Assembly: GCA_937858165.1 (NCBI GenBank)
Contig: CALLZA010000593.1
Span: 1 to 8,929 of the forward strand
From: an uncultured Ardenticatenia bacterium
Lineage (GTDB): Bacteria; Chloroflexota; Anaerolineae; Promineifilales; Promineifilaceae
Direction of reading: 5' to 3'
DNA length: 8,929 nt
This document shows positions 5,572-8,929 of the stretch, one piece after another. Below the pieces are notes generated by a model. The model had not been told where the DNA came from, made no database searches, and worked only from the letters and a program-made list of their open reading frames with translations. How positions within the stretch are numbered: the first letter of the stretch is position 1; every line of letters begins with the position of its first letter. Both the position numbers and the translations under genes were made by a program.

Positions 5572-7335
5572 TTATCTGACCCGCACCCGACCGTTGGCCG
5601 CGTCGGTGGCGAAGAGTTCCGGCCAGCGGTCGATGGCACTGAGGACGGCCGCGGCCGCCGTCTGGCCCAGACCACAGAGCGACGTCTGGGTCATGGTGTG
5701 GCCGATGTCGCGCAGGGCGATCACGTCGTCGGCCCGCGGCCCACCATAGCGCAGGATGCGCTCGATGATCTCCAACTGGCGTTGCGTGCCGATCTGGCAC
5801 GGGTAGCACTTGCCGCAGCTCTCATGGGCGAAGAAGCGGGCCAACATGTATAGGATCTCGCGCAGGTCGACGGCTTCGTCGAAGACCATGATGACGCCGG
5901 AGCCGAGCGGGAAGTTCTGGGCCTTGGCGTCCTCATAGGTCAGCGGTGTATCCAACCGGCGCGGGCCGATGAACACGCCGGCCGCGCCGCCCAGCAGCAC
6001 CGCCTGCACCTCGTTGCCGATGACCCCGCCGGCCATCTGGATGAGCTGGCGCACGGTCAGGCCGAAGGGCACTTCATAGACGCCGGGGCGCAGCACGCGC
6101 CCGCTGACGCAGAACCACTTGGTGCCCGGCGACCCCGGCGTGCCCAGCTTGTGCCACTGCTCGACGCCGATGTTGATGACCGACAGCGTGGCCGCCAGCG
6201 TCTCGACGTTGTTAATGGCCGTCGGCTGCTGGAAGAGGCCGTGGGTCGTGGGGAAGGGGGGCTTGATGCGCGGGAAGCCGCGCTTGCCCTCGATGGCCTC
6301 GAACAGGGCTGTCTCCTCGCCGCAGATGTAGGCCCCCGCGCCCAGCCGGAGCTGGATGTCGAAGTTGAATCCCTTGCGGCCGAGGATGTTGCGGCCCAGG
6401 TAGCCGGCGGCGCGGGCCTTTTCGATGGCGTTCTTCAGCCGGGCGTAGCAGCGCGGGTACTCGCCGCGCAGGAAGATCCAGCCGTTCTCCGCGCCGACGG
6501 TGTAGCCGGCCACGGTCAGGGCTTCGATGAGGCTGAACGGGTCTTGCTCCATCAGCGCCCGGTCTTTGAATGTGCCCGGCTCGCTCTCGTCGGCGTTGGC
6601 GATGATGTGCTTCTCGGCCGGGTGGCCGGGGGCGTTGCGGGTCATCTCCCACTTCAGCCCCACAGGGAACATGGCCCCGCCGCGGCCGAGCACGTCGCTG
6701 CCCTTCAGCAGGGCCAGCACCTCCTCGGGCGTCATCGTCATCGCTTTGCGCAGCCCCTTATAGCCGCCATACTTCTCGAAGTCGGCCAGGCTCAGCGGGT
6801 TGATCTTGCCCGCGCGGGCCAGCTTGATGAGCGGGCCGCCGTAGATCTTCGGCTCCGGCTCCGGGAAGACCCCGGCCAGGAAGGCGTCGACGTCCGACGG
6901 GGTCAGGTCACCGGCCGGGCGGTCGCCGTTGAGGGCGTTGGGGGCGTGCTCGCACATGCCCAGACAGGGCACGGTCTCATAACTGATGCTGCCGTCCTCG
7001 CTGGTCTCGCCCGGACGCAGGCCGAGCCGCTCCTCGATGGCCATGCGCACCGCCGGGCTGCCGGCCATGTGACAGGCCGGGTCGAAGCAGACGCGGATGA
7101 CCCGCCGGGCCGTCGGCTCGTTATAGAACATGGAGTAGAACTCGACCACGCCGTGGATGTCGGACAGGGGGACGTGGAGCGTGTGGCTGATGGCCTCCAG
7201 CACCTCGCGCGGGAGCCAGCCGTGGACGGCCTGGGCCTCGTGCAACAGGGGCAGAAGGGCGTCGCGGCCGCGCCCCCGGTATTTGGTCAATACCGGCTCG
7301 ACGGCCGTCATGTCGATCGTTGCGGGCTGCACCAT
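5572..7335 (-). CDS. NuoE-NuoF fusion, NADH/FMN diaphorase subunit of formate dehydrogenase
   Basis: This 587-residue protein passes electrons between iron-sulfur clusters and NAD(H). Residues 1 to about 155 are a NuoE-like thioredoxin-fold domain with 2Fe-2S ligands Cys83, Cys88, Cys124 and Cys128. From about 165 it is NuoF-like: a glycine-rich FMN loop at 217-226 (GRGGAMFPVG), an NADH/FMN region with GAGAYICGEETAL at 332-344, an SLBB-type stretch near 408-450, and the C-terminal 4Fe-4S site Cys507/510/513 (ESCGKCYPC) with Cys554. The same E-F fusion is seen in HoxF of NAD-reducing hydrogenases (about 600 residues) and some formate dehydrogenase beta subunits. The FMN loop has Met222 where Gly or Ala is usual. 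A perfect AAGGAGGT stands 6 bases before the ATG. It is the first gene of the operon; no membrane complex I genes are nearby, so it serves the soluble formate dehydrogenase. hoxF or fdhB would be alternative names. Confidence 0.93.
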   Translation of the reverse strand: MVQPATIDMTAVEPVLTKYRGRGRDALLPLLHEAQAVHGWLPREVLEAISHTLHVPLSDIHGVVEFYSMFYNEPTARRVIRVCFDPACHMAGSPAVRMAIEERLGLRPGETSEDGSISYETVPCLGMCEHAPNALNGDRPAGDLTPSDVDAFLAGVFPEPEPKIYGGPLIKLARAGKINPLSLADFEKYGGYKGLRKAMTMTPEEVLALLKGSDVLGRGGAMFPVGLKWEMTRNAPGHPAEKHIIANADESEPGTFKDRALMEQDPFSLIEALTVAGYTVGAENGWIFLRGEYPRCYARLKNAIEKARAAGYLGRNILGRKGFNFDIQLRLGAGAYICGEETALFEAIEGKRGFPRIKPPFPTTHGLFQQPTAINNVETLAATLSVINIGVEQWHKLGTPGSPGTKWFCVSGRVLRPGVYEVPFGLTVRQLIQMAGGVIGNEVQAVLLGGAAGVFIGPRRLDTPLTYEDAKAQNFPLGSGVIMVFDEAVDLREILYMLARFFAHESCGKCYPCQIGTQRQLEIIERILRYGGPRADDVIALRDIGHTMTQTSLCGLGQTAAAAVLSAIDRWPELFATDAANGRVRVR

Positions 7336-7341
7336 CCTTGT

Positions 7342-7349
7342 ACCTCCTT
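7342..7349 (-). promoter_or_regulatory. Shine-Dalgarno site of the NuoE-NuoF gene
   Basis: AAGGAGGT, a full match to the anti-Shine-Dalgarno core, lies 6 bases before the ATG at 7335. It is the strongest ribosome binding site in the window and fixes the start of the first operon gene. Confidence 0.9.
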
Positions 7350-7389
7350 GGTAACAAGCGATAGTCCGTTCAGTGGATGTGGGAGTGTC

Positions 7390-7395
7390 ATTATA
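7390..7395 (-). promoter_or_regulatory. Candidate -10 box of the formate dehydrogenase operon
   Basis: A perfect TATAAT on the minus strand lies in the only AT-rich patch between the TPR gene and nuoEF. It predicts a start near 7383 and a leader of about 48 bases ending in a strong ribosome binding site. The -35 position at 17 bases reads TAGCCC, a poor match, so the promoter may need an activator. Direct repeats TAGGGGCTAG (7396-7405 and 7410-7419) occupy the spacer and -35 region. Confidence 0.5.
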
Positions 7396-7451
7396 TAGGG
7401 GCTAGGGATTAGGGGCTAGAGGCTACGGAAGAGCGCTCTTCCCCAGCCCCT
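7396..7451. promoter_or_regulatory. Palindrome and direct repeats upstream of the operon promoter
   Basis: TAGGGGCTAG occurs at 7396-7405 and again at 7410-7419, 14 bases apart. Next comes a perfect 16-base palindrome GGAAGAGCGCTCTTCC at 7427-7442. Outside it, AGGGGCT (7411-7417) and AGCCCCT (7445-7451) can extend the pairing into a larger stem. The structure lies immediately after the TPR stop codon (7450-7452) and just upstream of the -10 box of nuoEF. No T-run follows on either strand, so it is not a standard intrinsic terminator. An operator for a dimeric regulator of the formate dehydrogenase operon fits the position; a processing or protection hairpin for the TPR mRNA is the alternative. 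Confidence 0.5.
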
Positions 7452-8412
7452 ACTCTAGCAGGGCAACCGCCTGCTGATAAAACGGATGGCGGGCGGCCAG
7501 GGTCAGGGCGGCGTGGGCGTCGGCACGGCGGCCGACAAGGCGATAGAGCAGCCCCAGAGCGAAAAAGATGGCCGGCGGCTGCGTGCCGGCGCGGATGGCC
7601 TGTTCGTAGGCGGCGATGGCCTGGCCGGCGCGGTTTTGGGCTTCGTGCAGCATCGCCTGGCGCAGGGCAACGTCGGCCGCGGTCGGGACGGCGTTGGGGA
7701 GTAGCGTTCTCTGGCGCAGCGCGGCGGTCAATTGCCACTGGGCGAACTCGGCCGCGGCGTTGAGCAGATCGCCCGATTCGACGCGCGCCGCGGGGTGGCC
7801 GCCGGCCCCGTTGCGCGTGGCGACACAGCGCCAGGCGTCTTCGGTCGCGGCCCAGGCGAGGGCGTTGTCGGGCGTCAGGCTCAGCGCGGCGCAACAGACG
7901 TGCAGGGCCAGCAGGCAGCGCCCTTCGCGGCGCAGGCTGCCAGCCAGGGCCAGGTAGTGGCGGGTCGCGCCGCGGGCGTTGCCTCGGCGCTGGTCACCCA
8001 TAGCCAGCCGTTCGTGAATGGCCGGCAGATCGGGCCGCAGCCGGGCCGTCTGCTCCCAGTTGGCCTGGGCCTGCTCGTGGCGGCCGGCGCGCCAGAGCAA
8101 GTCGCCGGTGAGTAGGTAGGTGGCCGCGGCGTCGGGCAGCAGCCCCAGTCGTTCCTGAAGCGAGGCGACCTTGGCCGTGTAGTCGGGGTTGCGGCCGGCC
8201 AGCCGCGCTGCCTCTTTGTAGCAGGCCAGGGCGCGCCCGCGGTCGGCCAGGGCCAGATGGGTGTCGCCCAGCCCGTTATAGATGCGCGCCTCGCGTGGCA
8301 GGCCCACCAGGGCCGTCTGGAAACAGGTCAATGCCTGCTGCCAGCGCCGCTGGCGAACGGCTTCTTCGCCGATCTCCACGGCCAGTTCGTAGCGGTGGGT
8401 GTTACTGGTCAT
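7450..8412 (-). CDS. Tetratricopeptide repeat protein
   Basis: This 320-residue protein is built of TPR-like helical hairpins and most likely acts as a protein-binding scaffold; its partner cannot be told from sequence. Repeats are visible at about 7-40 (ending ALTCFQTALVGLPRE), 41-75 (ARIYNGLGDTHLALADRGRA and following), 76-130, with AQANWEQTARLRPD, about 131-165, then a looser part, and a clear C-terminal pair, with QAIAAYEQAIRAG and AIFFALGLLYRLVGRRADA. There is no signal peptide and no membrane segment, so it is probably cytoplasmic. A GAGG lies 10 bases before the ATG, and the gene starts 22 bases after the HD-domain gene, so the two probably form a transcription unit separate from the formate dehydrogenase operon. 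Composition is very Ala/Arg rich, in line with the high GC. Confidence 0.85.
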   Translation of the reverse strand: MTSNTHRYELAVEIGEEAVRQRRWQQALTCFQTALVGLPREARIYNGLGDTHLALADRGRALACYKEAARLAGRNPDYTAKVASLQERLGLLPDAAATYLLTGDLLWRAGRHEQAQANWEQTARLRPDLPAIHERLAMGDQRRGNARGATRHYLALAGSLRREGRCLLALHVCCAALSLTPDNALAWAATEDAWRCVATRNGAGGHPAARVESGDLLNAAAEFAQWQLTAALRQRTLLPNAVPTAADVALRQAMLHEAQNRAGQAIAAYEQAIRAGTQPPAIFFALGLLYRLVGRRADAHAALTLAARHPFYQQAVALLE

Positions 8413-8434
8413 GCTGCCGACGCCTCGCTGCCGG

Positions 8435-8866
8435 TTAGCTCCCGGCCAGGCCGCCGCCGGAAAGCTCGCGGCCGAGTTCGTCCAAGTATAGCCGCATCAG
8501 CGCTGTCCGTCGCTCCCCTTCGCGCCGGCCGGTTTCCGTCTGCATCATCTCGGCCAGGCGCAGGAGCTTGGTATAGAAGTGGTCGATGATGGCGCGGGCG
8601 TCGTCGGGCGGGCGGGTCGCCGGCAGCGGTTCAGCGTCGTCGTAGAGCGGTTTGCCCATCGCCGCGCCGAGCATCAGCGTGCGGGCGATGCCGATAGCGC
8701 CGATGGCGTCTAGCCGGTCGGCGTCCTGGACGACGCGCGCCGCCAGCGTTTCCGGCGGGATGCGGGCGGTGAAGCTGTGGGCCTCGATGGCGTGGCGGAT
8801 GGCCGGGATGTGGTTGGAGGGGTAGCCGGCCTGGCCCGGGCAGGCGGCCGCGGGGGCCGCGGGCAC
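8435..8866 (-). CDS. HD-domain phosphohydrolase (YedJ-like), N-terminus missing
   Basis: This is the C-terminal part of an HD-superfamily metal-dependent phosphohydrolase of the YedJ type. Recognisable parts are HAIEAHSF, VVQDADRLDAIGAIGIARTL, which holds the last metal-binding Asp of the HD site, then PPDDARAIIDHFYTKLLRL and the end MQTETGRREGERRTALMRLY. The N-terminal H...HD residues would lie off the contig. The frame is open to the window end and the GTG at 8866 is only a nominal start. Sequence resembles the family only from about GYPSNHIPAI (near 8824) onward; residues before that come from a very GC-rich, probably unreliable stretch leading into damaged adapter. The substrate is unknown. 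The gene ends 22 bases before the TPR gene. Confidence 0.85.
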   Translation of the reverse strand: MPAAPAAACPGQAGYPSNHIPAIRHAIEAHSFTARIPPETLAARVVQDADRLDAIGAIGIARTLMLGAAMGKPLYDDAEPLPATRPPDDARAIIDHFYTKLLRLAEMMQTETGRREGERRTALMRLYLDELGRELSGGGLAGS

Positions 8867-8899
8867 GCCCGGGGGCGGCGGCCGGAGCGCCCGCGCCTC

Positions 8900-8929
8900 T
8901 AACCCATCTCCGAGCCCACTCGCCAGGCA
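8900..8929 (-). other. Damaged Nextera adapter at contig end
   Basis: CATCTCCGAGCCCAC (8905-8919) is an exact 15-base match to the inner part of the Nextera read-2 adapter in read-through orientation, flanked by imperfect copies of the CTCTTATA part before it and of GAGAC after it. The mismatches fit a low-quality read end. The extremely GC-rich 8840-8900 stretch just inside may also hold base-call errors. Confidence 0.85.

Noticed and set aside
5505..5675. N-terminal extension of FdhD to the codon at 5675
   Set aside because: It overlaps the end of nuoEF and the 19-bp hairpin, and FdhD length and homology fit the ATG at 5504.
3864..7335. Respiratory complex I or NAD-reducing hydrogenase genes
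   Set aside because: NuoE/F- and HoxU-like subunits are present but no membrane Nuo subunits and no hydrogenase subunits; fdhD and fdhA in the same operon point to formate dehydrogenase.
7427..7442. Intrinsic terminator of the TPR gene
   Set aside because: The palindrome has almost no loop and no T-run follows in the direction of transcription, so it is described as a possible operator or mRNA-end hairpin instead.

Overview
This is a GC-rich (roughly 60-70 % in the main genes) bacterial contig whose protein-coding genes all lie on the minus strand. It carries a nearly complete operon for a soluble, multi-subunit NAD-linked formate dehydrogenase. The type of Uma2-family nuclease (with the GEPVWELATLFP start), the Uma2 remnants, the separate HoxU-like subunit and the palindromic intergenic elements remind me of Chloroflexota (Anaerolineae/Caldilineae-like). 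That placement is from memory, not from a search, and the source is probably an environmental assembly.

Both ends are artefacts. Bases 101-166 are an Illumina Nextera i7 adapter with P7 end, an index that looks like N702, and the transposon end. Bases 1-100 are the poly-T and noise that follow read-through of an adapter. A damaged copy of the same adapter ends the window at about 8900-8929. Real genomic sequence therefore runs from 167 to somewhere between about 8830 and 8900.

Reading in the direction of transcription (high to low coordinates), the window starts with the C-terminal part of an HD-domain phosphohydrolase and then a TPR protein. After a short spacer with a perfect palindrome, direct repeats and a TATAAT box, the formate dehydrogenase operon begins. 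Its genes are a NuoE-NuoF fusion (diaphorase subunit: 2Fe-2S, FMN/NADH and 4Fe-4S sites), fdhD (sulfurtransferase that activates the molybdenum cofactor), a HoxU/NuoG-N-terminal-like ferredoxin subunit, and the catalytic Mo/W-bisMGD subunit fdhA. A strong intrinsic terminator follows 4 bases after fdhA. The likely electron path is formate, Mo/W centre, the 4Fe-4S cluster of FdhA, the HoxU-like clusters, the 4Fe-4S cluster and FMN of NuoF, then NAD+ (or the reverse as a CO2 reductase).

The operon is interrupted between the HoxU-like gene and fdhA by a lower-GC block: a decayed Uma2 gene (N- and C-terminal pieces joined out of frame) followed by a hicB-hicA toxin-antitoxin pair. The fdhA ribosome binding site starts one base past the hicA stop codon. 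A second, full-type Uma2 gene follows the operon terminator and runs into the adapter at the contig edge. Hairpin-forming elements sit at the nuoEF-fdhD and fdhD-hoxU junctions.

I do not see a wholly new system. The points most worth attention are the toxin-antitoxin insertion inside the formate dehydrogenase operon, the HoxU-like subunit that has lost one cluster site, the palindromic elements in the operon junctions, and the adapter sequence that creates false protein ends.
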